Positions 9,379 through 18,410 of a DNA stretch of 64,000 nucleotides are shown here, piece by piece. The notes beneath the pieces were generated by a model that was not told the DNA's origin, searched no databases, and was given only the letters and a program-made list of their open reading frames with translations. The stretch lies in the NCBI GenBank assembly GCA_002256995.1, contig NCGX01000006.1:1-64000 (forward strand). Direction: 5' to 3'. This DNA comes from Hydrogenophilales bacterium 16-64-40. GTDB taxonomy: Bacteria > Pseudomonadota > Gammaproteobacteria > Burkholderiales > Thiobacillaceae. The translations under genes and the position numbers were made by a program. Position 1 is the stretch's first letter, and every line of letters begins with the position of its first letter.

Positions 9379-10383
9379 TCAGGTGGTTTCGAACAGGCGA
9401 ATCACGCTCATCAGTTTCTGAGCGTACTTCGGGTCGGTGGCATAGCCGGCCTGCTGCAGCCCCTGGGCAAAGCCGGCCGCATCATGCCCCTGCGCGAGCA
9501 CGTTCTGGTAGCGCGCGTTGTTGCGCAGCAGGTTGGCGTAGTCACGGAAGGAATCGGCGTAGGAGTCGTAGGCGCGGAACGTGTCCACCTGTTTCTGCGG
9601 CTTGCCGTTGACGTATTCGGTGGTGACGATGTCGACTGTTTTGCCTTTCCAGCTGGCGCCGGCCTTGATGCCGAACAGGTTATGGCTGTTCTGGCCGTCG
9701 GCGCCGCGGATTTCAGCCTTGCCCCAGCCCGACTCGAGCGCCGCCTGCCCCAGCATGAAGCGGGCGGGAATGCCGGTGCTGGCGCTCGCCGCCTGGGCGT
9801 GCGGCAGCAGGCGCTGCACAAAGGCCTCGACGTGCGCAGGGGCGGCGCCGCTGCGAGCGGGCGTGGCCGCCGCCGGCTGCGGCGCCACCAGGCCTGGGGC
9901 ATACGACTCCATCCCGCCATGCGGGACTTTAGCGCGTAGTGGATCGGCGTCCCCTTGTGGGGCATACGCCGCCACCCCGCCTTGCGGGACTTGGGCGCGG
10001 AGTGGATCGGCGCCCGCTTGCGGCGCGTTCAACGGAAAGCTCTGCGTGGCGCCCTCGCCCGGCGGCGGCACTTCCAGCGCGCTGGACAGCTGGCGCACCA
10101 TCACCTCGGCCAGGCCGATGCCACGGCTGGCCATGCGCTGCGTCAGCTGCTGGTCGAGCATCGAGGTGTACATGCGGGTCTGTTCGCTGTCGAGCATGCC
10201 GTCCTGCGGGGCGGCCTCGCGCATGCTTTTCATCAGCATGTTCATGAACACCGCCTCGAACTGCTGCGCCGCCTGCTTCAGCGACTCGGGCGTCGCGTTC
10301 TTGGCATCGAGCCTGAGCTGGTTGACGCCCTGGACGTCAAGCGCAAATTTCGATGAGAGGTCGGCGCCGCCGATGCCGTTCAT
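9379..10383 (-). CDS. flgJ: flagellar rod-capping muramidase FlgJ with repeat-expanded linker
   Basis: Periplasmic protein (334 aa) that caps the growing rod and cuts peptidoglycan. The N-terminal half is the rod-cap domain (QFEAVFMNMLMKSMREA and DQQLTQRMASRGIGLAEVMV). The C-terminal half is a glucosaminidase-type domain with AALESGWGKAE (probable catalytic Glu) and NLFGIKAGASWKGK. Between them lies an Ala/Pro-rich linker with two 21-residue repeats (ADPLRA.VP.GG...YAP). It follows flgI directly, with no gap between the flgI stop and the flgJ ATG. The repeat linker is unusual for the family; the two functional domains look intact. Confidence 0.95.
   Translation of the reverse strand: MNGIGGADLSSKFALDVQGVNQLRLDAKNATPESLKQAAQQFEAVFMNMLMKSMREAAPQDGMLDSEQTRMYTSMLDQQLTQRMASRGIGLAEVMVRQLSSALEVPPPGEGATQSFPLNAPQAGADPLRAQVPQGGVAAYAPQGDADPLRAKVPHGGMESYAPGLVAPQPAAATPARSGAAPAHVEAFVQRLLPHAQAASASTGIPARFMLGQAALESGWGKAEIRGADGQNSHNLFGIKAGASWKGKTVDIVTTEYVNGKPQKQVDTFRAYDSYADSFRDYANLLRNNARYQNVLAQGHDAAGFAQGLQQAGYATDPKYAQKLMSVIRLFETT
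9901..10026 (-). repeat. two 63-bp tandem repeats with hairpins inside flgJ
   Basis: Two adjacent 63-base units (9901-9963 and 9964-10026) share their order: ATACG, a small hairpin of the CCCGC..GCGGG type, GGATCGGCG, then a second short hairpin (CCCCTTGTGGGG in the first copy). The length is a multiple of three, so the flgJ frame is kept and 21 residues are encoded per unit. The copies have diverged at about a dozen positions, so the duplication is not very recent. Confidence 0.85.
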
Positions 10384-11481
10384 CTAGATGACCTCCAGCT
10401 CGGCACGCAGCGCGCCCGATGCTTTCAGCGCCTGCAGGATCGCCAGCAGGTCCTGCGGGGTGGCGCCGATGGAATTGAGCGCCTTCACCACGTCGGAGAG
10501 CGACGCGCTGCCCTTGAGCAGCATGACTTCGCCCGGCTGCTGGCGGATTTCGATCTGCGACTGTGCAGCGACCACCGTCTGGCCTTTGGAAAATGGCGCG
10601 GGCTGGCTGATGACCGGTTCGGTGCTGATGACCACCGACAGGTTGCCGTGCGACACCGCGCTGGGGTCGAGCATGACGGCCCGGTTCATCACCACCGATC
10701 CGGTGCGCGCGTTGATGATGACCAGGGCCCGCGCCTGCGCGGGGCTGACCTCGAGGCTTTCGATCGCGCCCAGAAAAGCCACCCGATTGCTATCGCCCAC
10801 CGGTGTTCTCACCTGGATCACGCGGCCGTTGAGCGCGCGCGCGGTGTCCTGGCCGAAGCGTGTATTCACCGCGTCGACCACCCGGCTGGCGGTGGTGAAA
10901 TCGCTTTGCCGCAATTCCAGATTGATGCTACCGGATTCGCCCAGTGCGGTGGCGATGCTGCGCTCGACCGTCGCGCCGGCGGGGATGCGGCCGACGCTCA
11001 GATGGTTGATCTGCACCTGGCTGCCGTTGGCCGACGCGCCGGCGCCGCCGACCACCAGGTTGCCCTGCGCCATCGCGTAGATCTGCCCGTCGGCGCCTTT
11101 CAGCGGGGCCATCACCAGGGTGCCGCCGCGCAGGCTCTTGGCATTGCCGATCGACGACACCGTGATGTCGATGGTCTGCCCGGCCTGGGAAAACGGCGGC
11201 AGTTCGGCCGTCACCATCACCGCGGCGACGTTCTTCAGCTGCATGTTGACGCCAGTCGGCAGGTTGACGCCCATTTGCGTCAGCATGTTGGTGACGCTCT
11301 GCACGGTAAACGGCGTTTGCGTGGTCTGGTCGCCGCTGCCATCCAGGCCCACCACCAGGCCGTAGCCCACCAGCTGGTTGATGCGCACGCCCTGAATGGC
11401 GGCGATGTCCTTGATGCGCTCGGCATGCGCCATGCCGGAGAGCAACAGCGCGGCCAGCAGGAACAGACGGGAAATGGTCAT
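10384..11481 (-). CDS. flgI: flagellar P-ring protein FlgI
   Basis: Periplasmic P-ring subunit (365 aa) that bushes the rod in the peptidoglycan. An N-terminal signal peptide (MTISRLFLLAALLLSGMAHA, cleavage after AHA) is followed by ERIKDIAAIQGVRINQLVGY and LVVGLDGSGDQT, both hallmark FlgI segments. The ATG at 11481 fits the signal peptide better than the GTG nine bases upstream; neither has a strong ribosome site. It lies in the flgH-flgI-flgJ series with a 12-base gap to flgH. Confidence 0.96.
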   Translation of the reverse strand: MTISRLFLLAALLLSGMAHAERIKDIAAIQGVRINQLVGYGLVVGLDGSGDQTTQTPFTVQSVTNMLTQMGVNLPTGVNMQLKNVAAVMVTAELPPFSQAGQTIDITVSSIGNAKSLRGGTLVMAPLKGADGQIYAMAQGNLVVGGAGASANGSQVQINHLSVGRIPAGATVERSIATALGESGSINLELRQSDFTTASRVVDAVNTRFGQDTARALNGRVIQVRTPVGDSNRVAFLGAIESLEVSPAQARALVIINARTGSVVMNRAVMLDPSAVSHGNLSVVISTEPVISQPAPFSKGQTVVAAQSQIEIRQQPGEVMLLKGSASLSDVVKALNSIGATPQDLLAILQALKASGALRAELEVI

Positions 11482-11493
11482 GGCGCGCACCGT

Positions 11494-12228
11494 TTATAAA
11501 GGGATGAAACTCAGGAAAAAGCGGCCCAGCCAGCCCATCACCTCGGCCGAGTCGAACTTGGCGCTGGTGCGGTATTCGATGCGCGCGTCCGCCACCTTGG
11601 CCGACGACACGGTGTTGCCCGCCTGGATGGTGTCGGGCTGCACCACGCCCGAGAGGCGGATGTATTCGGTGCCCTTGTCGAGCGCGATCTGCTTTTCGCC
11701 GGCGACGATCAGGTTGCCGTTGGGCAGCACCTCGATCACGGTGACGGTGACGTTGCCGCTGAAGGTATTGCTGGAATTGAGCGCCGACTTGTCGGCGTAC
11801 TGGCTCGACGACTCGGCGTTCACACCCAGCTTCTGCAGCGATTTGAGCGACAGGCCGGCGACGGCGCTGATCGACGAATCGACCTCGCTGTCCTTCGACG
11901 CGCTAGATGACGCCTGCTTGCCGGCCTGGGTCTTCTCGTTGATGACGATGGTCAGCACGTCGCCGACGTGGCGCGCGCGCCGGTCTTCGAACAACGGGCG
12001 ATAAGCGGCCGCCTGATAGATAGTGCCATTGCTGGCCACCTGCGCGGGCGGCGTTTGCGGGCGTGCGGTGGTCGGATGCTCCACGATGGACGTCGGCGTG
12101 GTGCCGCAGCCGGCCAGGCCCAGCAATCCGGCCAGCAGGATGAATGCGCGCGAAATTCGGGGCGAGGGCGCCCCGATTGCGGACGCTGGCATGGTGCCGA
12201 AACCACCCGATTCAAGCGGCGCATTCAT
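11494..12228 (-). CDS. flgH: flagellar L-ring lipoprotein FlgH
   Basis: Outer-membrane L-ring subunit (244 aa). The ATG at 12228 follows a GAGG site, while the frame extends only to a TTG four codons further up. A lipoprotein signal ends in the lipobox LGLAGC, giving a lipidated Cys near residue 41. Characteristic segments include GTIYQAAAYRPLFEDRRAR, DVLTIVINEKTQAGKQ and a C-terminal LGRFFLSFIPL. It follows flgG after 8 bases. Confidence 0.96.
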   Translation of the reverse strand: MNAPLESGGFGTMPASAIGAPSPRISRAFILLAGLLGLAGCGTTPTSIVEHPTTARPQTPPAQVASNGTIYQAAAYRPLFEDRRARHVGDVLTIVINEKTQAGKQASSSASKDSEVDSSISAVAGLSLKSLQKLGVNAESSSQYADKSALNSSNTFSGNVTVTVIEVLPNGNLIVAGEKQIALDKGTEYIRLSGVVQPDTIQAGNTVSSAKVADARIEYRTSAKFDSAEVMGWLGRFFLSFIPL

Positions 12229-12236
12229 GGCAAGCC

Positions 12237-13019
12237 TCAAAGCTGGGTCAGGCGCTGCAGCATCTGGTCGGATGTCGAGATCGCCTTGCTGTTGATCTCG
12301 TACGCGCGCTGGGTCTGGATCATGTTGACCAGCTCTTCCACCACGTTGACGTTGGAGGTCTCGACGTAGCCCTGGTTGAGCAGGCCGGCGCCGTTGCTGC
12401 CGGGCGCGTTGGAACTCGGGGTGCCGGACGCGGCGGTTTCGGCGTAGAGGTTCTCGCCCAGGCTCTGCAGACCGGCCGGGTTGATGAACATCGCCAGCTG
12501 CAGGGTGCCGATGGAAGTCGCGTTGGACGACCCCGGCTGCGTGATCGACACCGTGCCGTCACGCGCGATGGTCAGGCTTTGCGTGTCGGCCGGGATGGTG
12601 ATGGCAGGCTGCACGGCGTAGCCGCTGGAGGTGACGAGCTGGCCATTGGCGTCGGCCTGGAACGAGCCGTCGCGGCTGTAGGCCGTGGTGCCGTCGGGCA
12701 TCAGCACCTGAAAGAAGCCGTTGCCCTGGATCGCCACGTCCTTGGCGTTGCCGGTCTGCTGCAGGTTGCCCTGGGTGAAGATGCGCTCGGTGGCCACCGG
12801 CTTCACGCCGGTGCCGATCTGCAGGCCGGACGGCAGCTGCGTCTGCTCGGACGATTGCGCGCCGGGCTGGCGGATGGTCTGGTACAGCAGGTCCTCGAAC
12901 ACCGCACGCGAGCGCTTGAAGCCGCTGGTGCTGACGTTGGCAAGGTTGTTGGAAATCACGTCCATCTGCGTCTGCTGCGCATCCAGGCCGGTCTTGGCAA
13001 TCCATAGTGAGCGAATCAT
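12237..13019 (-). CDS. flgG: flagellar distal rod protein FlgG
   Basis: Distal rod subunit (260 aa). It has the rod-family N-terminus ([20 protein letters not shown], then [16 protein letters not shown]) and C-terminus ([19 protein letters not shown], then [18 protein letters not shown]), plus the FlgG-type [13 protein letters not shown] core. An AGGAG ribosome site precedes the ATG. It is 23 bases downstream of flgF. Confidence 0.97.
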   Translation of the reverse strand: MIRSLWIAKTGLDAQQTQMDVISNNLANVSTSGFKRSRAVFEDLLYQTIRQPGAQSSEQTQLPSGLQIGTGVKPVATERIFTQGNLQQTGNAKDVAIQGNGFFQVLMPDGTTAYSRDGSFQADANGQLVTSSGYAVQPAITIPADTQSLTIARDGTVSITQPGSSNATSIGTLQLAMFINPAGLQSLGENLYAETAASGTPSSNAPGSNGAGLLNQGYVETSNVNVVEELVNMIQTQRAYEINSKAISTSDQMLQRLTQL

Positions 13020-13042
13020 GTCGGCTCCTTAATTTAAGGGGG

Positions 13043-13783
13043 TCAGCTCATGCTCAGCAGCTGCGCTGCCTTGCTGTCGTTGTTCTCGGCGTGCTGCAGC
13101 AGTTTCATCTGCATGTCGAACTGGCGCGCCAGCGAAATCATGCTGACCATGCCGTCGACGACGTTGACGTTGGACGACTCCAGCGCGCCGCTGATCACCG
13201 TCACGTCGAGATCGGCGCCCGCCGGCGTGCCGTCTTTCAGCCGAAACAAACCATCGTCGCCGCGCACCAGGTCGGCTTCCGGCGGATTCACCAGCTTCAT
13301 GCGCCCGATCGCGGTGAGCCCGGTGGCGGCAGAGCCGTCGGGCACCACCGAAATCGTGCCGTCCTTGGCCACCGCGATGTTGCGGCCGGGTGGAATCGAC
13401 AGTGGACCGCCGTCGCCCAGCACGGTGAGGCCGTCGCGCGTCAGCAGCTGGCCGTTTTCGTCCAGCTTCAGGCTGCCGTTGCGGGTATAGCCTTCGCTGC
13501 CGTCTGCGGCCTGCACCGCAATCCAGCCGTCGCCCTGCACCGCCACATCGAGCTCGCGCCCGGTGTGCTGGATCGCCCCCCCGCGGAAATCGCTGCCGGT
13601 GGTGGAATCGACCACGAAGGCGCGGGTCGGCAGGATCGCGCCCTGGATCGGCACCGCGCGGAACTGGTCGATCTGGCCGCGAAAGCCGGTGGTGGTCGCG
13701 TTGGCCAGGTTGTGCGAAACGGTCGCCTGCTGTTCCAGGATGTGCTTCGCGCCTGACATGGCGGTGTAGATGAGACGGTCCAT
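13043..13783 (-). CDS. flgF: flagellar proximal rod protein FlgF
   Basis: Proximal rod subunit (246 aa). The N-terminus MDRLIYTAMSGAKHILEQQ and NLANATTTGFRGQ, the GDGWIAVQAADGSEGYTRNG core and the C-terminal ESSNVNVVDGMVSMISLARQ are typical of FlgF. It lies between flgE and flgG on the same strand with short gaps and no promoter of its own. Confidence 0.96.
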   Translation of the reverse strand: MDRLIYTAMSGAKHILEQQATVSHNLANATTTGFRGQIDQFRAVPIQGAILPTRAFVVDSTTGSDFRGGAIQHTGRELDVAVQGDGWIAVQAADGSEGYTRNGSLKLDENGQLLTRDGLTVLGDGGPLSIPPGRNIAVAKDGTISVVPDGSAATGLTAIGRMKLVNPPEADLVRGDDGLFRLKDGTPAGADLDVTVISGALESSNVNVVDGMVSMISLARQFDMQMKLLQHAENNDSKAAQLLSMS

Positions 13784-13807
13784 GCGGCCTCCCTGTTAAG
13801 TCAGCGC

Positions 13808-15049
13808 TTAGCGCAGGTTGACCAGGGTCTGCATCACCGCATCCTGGGCCTTGATGGTCTGCGCGTTGGCCTGATACACCCGCTGGGCGGTGATCATGTT
13901 GACCAGCTCGGCGGTCAGGTCGACGTTGGAATCCTCCACCGCCGACGACTGCAGCACGCCCAGGCTGCCCGAGGCGGGAACGCCGATCAGCGGATTGCCC
14001 GAGGTCGAGGTCTCGGCCCACATGTTGTTGCCCAGCTGCTGCAGGCCGTTGGGGTTGGCGAAGTTGGCCAGCACCACCTGGCCCAGCACCGCCGACTGGC
14101 CGTTGGTATAGCGGCCCAGCACCACGCCGTCGGCGCCGATGCTGAAGCCGGCCAACCGCCCCGAGGTGTAGCCGTCCTGGTTCAGCGTGTTGACGCTGAA
14201 CGAAGAGCCGAACTGGGTGGTGCCGGTGAAGTCGAGCGTGACATCGAATGGGGTCGTGGCACCCGTTGCCGTCGCCGGCACGCTGACGGCGGGCGTCAGC
14301 GGCATCGGCGTCGTCGTCAACATCCCGTTGGTGTCGAAGTTAAGCGTGCCAACCTGGCCAGTCGCGCCACTACCCACTATTGGCACGCCGTCATTGGCGG
14401 CATAAACATCCCATTGTCCGGCGGTGGCTGTTTTGACATAGAAGGTTTGCAGCGTCTGGGCGTTGCCCAGGCTGTCGTAGACCGAAACCGCCGTCGAATG
14501 ATTGAAGGTATCCGGGTCATTCATGTCAAAGGGGGCTGTCAACGGAACCGCACTACCGGAATCCAGATTGAGCACGGCATTCACGCCGGTCGTCATCTGC
14601 GGCGTCAAGTCGGCGGTGTTGATGCTCAGGGGCGACGGCGCGCCGGTCATCAGCGCGCCGCTGGCGTTCGCCGTGTAGCCGGTCAGCTTGGCGCCGGTCG
14701 GATTGACGATGAAGCCCATGCGGTCGAGCTGGAACTGGCCGTTGCGCTGGTAGGTGGCCTCGCCGTTGTTGTCCATGCGGAAGAAGCCGCCGCCGTTGAT
14801 CGCCATATCGAGCGGGTTGTTGGTCGCCGTGATGTTGCCCTGGGTGAACTGCTGGGCCACCTGCGCCACCTTGACGCCGATGCCGACGTTGGCGCCGCCG
14901 GCGCCGGTGAGCGAGTTGGCATAGACGTCGGCAAACTGCGCCTGCGACTGCTTGAACCCGACGGTGCCGGAGTTGGCGACGTTGTTGCCGATGACATCCA
15001 GATTCTTTGCGGCGGCATTGAGGCCGCTCAAGCCTTGCTGAAAACTCAT
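13808..15049 (-). CDS. flgE: flagellar hook protein FlgE
   Basis: Hook subunit (413 aa), exported and assembled under the FlgD cap. The N-terminus MSFQQGLSGLNAAAKNLDVI and NVANSGTVGFKQSQA and the C-terminus SNVDLTAELVNMITAQRVYQ are the conserved D0 helices. The FlgE-specific middle is present (for example TPFDMNDPDTFNHSTAVSVY and DSLGNAQTLQTFYVK). It is 57 bases downstream of flgD. Confidence 0.97.
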   Translation of the reverse strand: MSFQQGLSGLNAAAKNLDVIGNNVANSGTVGFKQSQAQFADVYANSLTGAGGANVGIGVKVAQVAQQFTQGNITATNNPLDMAINGGGFFRMDNNGEATYQRNGQFQLDRMGFIVNPTGAKLTGYTANASGALMTGAPSPLSINTADLTPQMTTGVNAVLNLDSGSAVPLTAPFDMNDPDTFNHSTAVSVYDSLGNAQTLQTFYVKTATAGQWDVYAANDGVPIVGSGATGQVGTLNFDTNGMLTTTPMPLTPAVSVPATATGATTPFDVTLDFTGTTQFGSSFSVNTLNQDGYTSGRLAGFSIGADGVVLGRYTNGQSAVLGQVVLANFANPNGLQQLGNNMWAETSTSGNPLIGVPASGSLGVLQSSAVEDSNVDLTAELVNMITAQRVYQANAQTIKAQDAVMQTLVNLR

Positions 15050-15106
15050 GTTCTGCTCCTTGTGTTGATTGCGACGGGTTTAGCCTTCAGGTTCACGTTG
15101 CCGTGC

Positions 15107-15772
15107 TCAGAAAATCTGCCGGATATCGGAATAACTCACGCGGTCGTTGCCCGCCAGGTTCAGCTGCACGCCCTGGCTACCCTGCGAAACGCTGTTGACC
15201 AGCCCCAGATGCAAGGCGGTGCTGCTGACCGCCTGGCCGTCCTGGACCGCATTGATCTTGAAGCTGTACCGACCCGCCGGCGCGGCTGCGCCGTTGCCGG
15301 TCAGCCCGTCCCAGGCCAGCACGTTGACCCCGTCTTCGCGCGGCCCCAGGTTGAGACTGCGCACCACGCTGCCGGCAGCGTCGAAAATATCGACCGTCAC
15401 CTGGTCGGCCGGGCGTGACAGGTCGAAGCCCATCACATCCTCCATCTCGGCAGGGCTGATGCTGTCGCCTGGCACCAGCACGGCGCGCCCGATCAGGCTG
15501 GCCGCCTGCCCCATCTGGTTGGCGCCCATGCTGGCAGCGAGCGCCGCAAGCGTGCCGTTCATGTCCTCGATGCCCTGCACGGTGGAAAGCTGGGCCATCT
15601 GGCTGGTCACCTGCGCGTTGTCGAGCGGGTTCAGCGGATCCTGGTTCTTCATCTGCGCCACCAGCAGGCTCAGAAAGCGGTTCTGCGTTTCCTCAGTGCT
15701 GGTCTTGGATGGTGCAGTCGTGCCCGCGCCAAACAGGCTGCTGACACTGCTTGTGTCTTGTACGGTGCTCAT
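15107..15772 (-). CDS. flgD: flagellar hook-capping scaffold FlgD
   Basis: Hook-assembly scaffold (221 aa). The N-terminal conserved block FLSLLVAQMKNQDPLNPLDN and TSQMAQLSTVQGIEDMN is the FlgD export/cap region. The C-terminal part is a beta-sandwich domain (VLAWDGLTGNGAAAPAGRYS). It sits between flgC and flgE as usual. Confidence 0.96.
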   Translation of the reverse strand: MSTVQDTSSVSSLFGAGTTAPSKTSTEETQNRFLSLLVAQMKNQDPLNPLDNAQVTSQMAQLSTVQGIEDMNGTLAALAASMGANQMGQAASLIGRAVLVPGDSISPAEMEDVMGFDLSRPADQVTVDIFDAAGSVVRSLNLGPREDGVNVLAWDGLTGNGAAAPAGRYSFKINAVQDGQAVSSTALHLGLVNSVSQGSQGVQLNLAGNDRVSYSDIRQIF

Positions 15773-15801
15773 TGCATCTCCTTAATTGCCGTCAAGGCTG
15801 A

Positions 15802-16206
15802 TCACTGGCCCAGGTTCAGGGTCTTGAGCAGCAGGGTTTTGGTGGTGTTCATCATTTCCACGTTGGACTGGTACGAACGCGAGGCGGAAATCATGTTGAC
15901 CATCTCCTCGACGACATTGACGTTGGGCATGGTGACGTAGCCCTTGTCGTCGGCGAGCGGATTCTTCGGGTCGTACACCAGCTTCATCGGCGACGGATCG
16001 TCGATCACCGCCGCCACGTTGACGCCGGTCGCGCCGTTGGTGCCCACCGGGGTGGCGGCAAACACGACCTGCTTGGCCCGGTAGGCTTCGCCGTTGGCGC
16101 TGGTTGCGCTGTCGGCGTTGGCCAGGTTGCTGGCGACGGCATTCAACCGCTGCGACTGGGCATTCATGGCCGAGCCGGCCACGCCGAAAATATCGAATAA
16201 AGACAT
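15802..16206 (-). CDS. flgC: flagellar basal-body rod protein FlgC
   Basis: Proximal rod subunit (134 aa). It shows the rod-family motif [35 protein letters not shown], the FlgC segment [20 protein letters not shown] and a C-terminal helix. The length is that of the family. The gap to flgB is only 12 bases. Confidence 0.97.
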   Translation of the reverse strand: MSLFDIFGVAGSAMNAQSQRLNAVASNLANADSATSANGEAYRAKQVVFAATPVGTNGATGVNVAAVIDDPSPMKLVYDPKNPLADDKGYVTMPNVNVVEEMVNMISASRSYQSNVEMMNTTKTLLLKTLNLGQ

Positions 16207-16218
16207 GCGCTAGACTCC

Positions 16219-16626
16219 TTATCCCTGAATGACGGCCAGCATGCCTTTGATCTGCTGGCTGATCCGGGTCAGGTTGAATTCATAATGGATTGCGTTGTCG
16301 GCAAACGCGGCGCGTTCGGCGTCCATGTCCACCGTGTTGCCGTCGACGCTGCCCTGCGCCGGAGTGCGGTACAGCAGCCCGGAATCGGCGCCCAGGCCGG
16401 GCTTGCCCGCCAGGTGCCCCGGCGTCGTGGTGGCCAGCGTCGTTCCGCCCGCCGCGGACGCGCCCTTGAGCGCGCCCTGCAGGGCGGACTTGAAGTCCAG
16501 GTCGCGCGCCTTGTAGTCGGGCGTGTCGGCGTTGGCGATGTTCGACGCCAGCACCTGCTGGCGCTGGTCGCGAACGCGCAGCGCCTGGGTGTGAAAGCTC
16601 AGCATGTCATCCAGCCGGTTCAGCAT
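16219..16626 (-). CDS. flgB: flagellar basal-body rod protein FlgB
   Basis: Proximal rod subunit (135 aa) and first gene of the leftward flg operon. Motifs: MLNRLDDMLSFHTQALRVRD, NIANADTPDYKARDLDFK and, near the C-terminus, FADNAIHYEFNLTRISQQI. The ATG at 16626 is chosen because a GAGGTG site lies 6 bases upstream and the family starts here; the open frame continues upstream without homology. It is divergent from flgA. Confidence 0.96.
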   Translation of the reverse strand: MLNRLDDMLSFHTQALRVRDQRQQVLASNIANADTPDYKARDLDFKSALQGALKGASAAGGTTLATTTPGHLAGKPGLGADSGLLYRTPAQGSVDGNTVDMDAERAAFADNAIHYEFNLTRISQQIKGMLAVIQG

Positions 16627-16723
16627 GGTCGTCACCTCGTGTCTTTGCTGCGTGTGCCGCAAAGCCTTTTTGCGATGACTGCATCCTAGACATGCCCCTG
16701 TCCATCCAATCGCACGATAAGCG

Positions 16724-16738
16724 GCAAAAATCCCGCCC
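16724..16738 (-). promoter_or_regulatory. possible sigma-54-type promoter for the flgB operon
   Basis: On the minus strand GGGCGGGATTTTTGC carries a -24 GG and a -12 TTGC separated by the 10 bases required for RpoN promoters, about 100 bases ahead of flgB. The -24 box is only a partial match to TGGCAC, so this is a candidate rather than a firm call. Confidence 0.3.
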
Positions 16739-16808
16739 ATTTCGGCGCTTAAGATGGCGCGCCGCTTCCTACAATGGCGCAGAGAGAAGCCGAGTCGAGG
16801 AGTCGCAG

Positions 16809-17522
16809 ATGGCAGCAGGTGCACCCCATGCAGGTAGACGCGCCCCAGGAATGTGGCTGGCCGCCGCGTGCCTGTGCGTGACAGCCGTCGCTCACGCGTC
16901 GGATCGGCAGGATCCGGCCGCACTGCAGGCGCACGCCGAGCGCTTCCTGAAAACGCAAACCGACGGCCTCCCCGGCAAGGTGTCGATTCAGGTCAAGCCG
17001 CCGCGCAGCGCGCTGCCGGCCTGCACGGCGCTCGACGCCTTTCAGCCGGCCGGCAGCCGCAGCACCGGCAGGATCAGCGTGGGGGTGCGCTGCCTGGCGC
17101 CGACCCCATGGACGGTTTACCTGTCCGCCCAGGTGCGCGTGATCGGAAATTACGTCGTGACCCGCCAGGCGCTGCCTGCCAACCACATGCTAAGCGCGGC
17201 TGACATCACCCTGCGCGAAGGCGACCTCGGCAGCCTGCCCGCCGACGTCGTCACCGATGTCGATGCGATGCTGGGGTATCGCGCGGTTTCCGGGCTGGCG
17301 GCCGGCGCGCCGCTGCGCAATGCGCTGCTGCGCCCGCCGCTGGTGGTGCAGCAGGGACAGACCACCCGCCTGGTGATGAACGGCCCGGGCTTTTCCGTCC
17401 AGAGCCAGGGCCAGGCGCTGGCCAATGCCAGCCGTGGCGACCGGGTGCGGGTGAAAACCCGTTCCGGTCAGGTGGTCAGCGGCGTGGCGCAGGACGGCCA
17501 GCAGGTGGTGGTCAGCTTTTGA
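16809..17522 (+). CDS. flgA: flagellar P-ring assembly chaperone FlgA
   Basis: Periplasmic chaperone (237 aa) for FlgI polymerisation. The ATG at 16809 is chosen because GAGGAG lies 6 bases upstream and a signal peptide follows directly (MWLAAACLCVTAVAHA). The C-terminal SAF/FlgA domain is clear: VVTRQALPANHMLSAADITL, REGDLGSLPADVVTDVD, AVSGLAAGAPLRNALLRPP and VRVKTRSGQVVSGVA. It is divergent from flgB and first of flgA-flgM-flgN. Confidence 0.95.
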   Translation: MAAGAPHAGRRAPGMWLAAACLCVTAVAHASDRQDPAALQAHAERFLKTQTDGLPGKVSIQVKPPRSALPACTALDAFQPAGSRSTGRISVGVRCLAPTPWTVYLSAQVRVIGNYVVTRQALPANHMLSAADITLREGDLGSLPADVVTDVDAMLGYRAVSGLAAGAPLRNALLRPPLVVQQGQTTRLVMNGPGFSVQSQGQALANASRGDRVRVKTRSGQVVSGVAQDGQQVVVSF

Positions 17523-17618
17523 GTCGACCGCCCGGCTTCAGTAAATTTGCAAATTGACGTTACTGACATAGCTTGAAAAAATCGCTCCCGTTCTGCTGAT
17601 CCCACCCAGGAACCCGCC

Positions 17619-17915
17619 ATGAAAATTGATCCCGGACACAAGCCGGTCACCTTGCCGGCCGCCGTCGAAAACCGACCTGCCCAGCCGCAGGCGAACCCGC
17701 GTGCCGACACCGAGCAGACCAATGTCACCCTGAGTCAGCGCGCGGCGCAGATGAAGCAGCTGGAAACCCAGCTTGCGGCGATTCCGGTGATCGACCGGGC
17801 GCGCGTGGACAGCATCAAGGAAGCCATCGCCAGCGGCCAGTACACCATCAACACCGAAAACATCGCCGATGGCCTGATCGACTCGGTGAAGGAGATGCTC
17901 CGTGTCGCCCAATAA
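17619..17915 (+). CDS. flgM: anti-sigma-28 factor FlgM
   Basis: Cytoplasmic inhibitor of FliA (98 aa) that is exported once the hook is complete, releasing late-gene transcription. The C-terminal sigma-28-binding half is conserved: IDRARVDSIKEAIASGQYTI followed by ENIADGLIDSVKEML. The N-terminal half is polar and disordered, as in the family. It is 96 bases after flgA and overlaps flgN by 14 bases. A weak sigma-28-like match lies upstream at about 17571-17597 (AAAA-N15-GCTGATCC); I do not rely on it. A second FlgM-like protein is encoded at 36804-37112. Confidence 0.95.
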   Translation: MKIDPGHKPVTLPAAVENRPAQPQANPRADTEQTNVTLSQRAAQMKQLETQLAAIPVIDRARVDSIKEAIASGQYTINTENIADGLIDSVKEMLRVAQ

Positions 17916-18384
17916 ACCGTCGCAGTCCCTGATTGCCAGGCTGGCCGTGGAAAACGCCGCGTGGCAGGCATTGCTGCAGATGCTGCAGGACGAGGAACAG
18001 GCACTGATCGAAGGCGCCGCCGACCGCCTGGCGGGGTTGAACACCGTCAAGTTGAACCAGCTACAGACCGTGAGCGACCATGCGCGAAGCCGTCTTGCCG
18101 ATCTGCAAGCTGCCGGCCACACGCCCGATCACGCCGGCATGGACGCCTGGCTGGCGCAGCTCGGCCAGCCCGAAGCACGCACCCGCTGGCAACAGCTGCG
18201 CGACATGGAACAGGACGCACAGGCGATGAACCAGCGCATCGGCGCGCTGATCGAGCTGCGCCTGACCTCCACCCGGCAAGCGCTCAACGTGCTGGTCCAA
18301 AGCGCAACCAGCCAGGGCGGCCTGTACGACCATGCCGGCCAGTCGGTCGCCGCCCACAAAGGCAAACCGCTCACCGCCGCCTGA
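17902..18384 (+). CDS. flgN: flagellar export chaperone FlgN
   Basis: Predicted all-helical chaperone (160 aa) for FlgK and FlgL. The GTG start at 17902 lies inside the end of flgM and follows AAGGAG at good spacing, which points to translational coupling. Family features are the N-terminal LLQMLQDEEQALIEGAADRL and the C-terminal NQRIGALIELRLTSTRQALN. Identification rests on motif pattern plus the invariant flgM-flgN pairing. Confidence 0.9.
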   Translation: MSPNKPSQSLIARLAVENAAWQALLQMLQDEEQALIEGAADRLAGLNTVKLNQLQTVSDHARSRLADLQAAGHTPDHAGMDAWLAQLGQPEARTRWQQLRDMEQDAQAMNQRIGALIELRLTSTRQALNVLVQSATSQGGLYDHAGQSVAAHKGKPLTAA

Positions 18385-18410
18385 TGACCGATCCGGCCTG
18401 AACCTTACCT

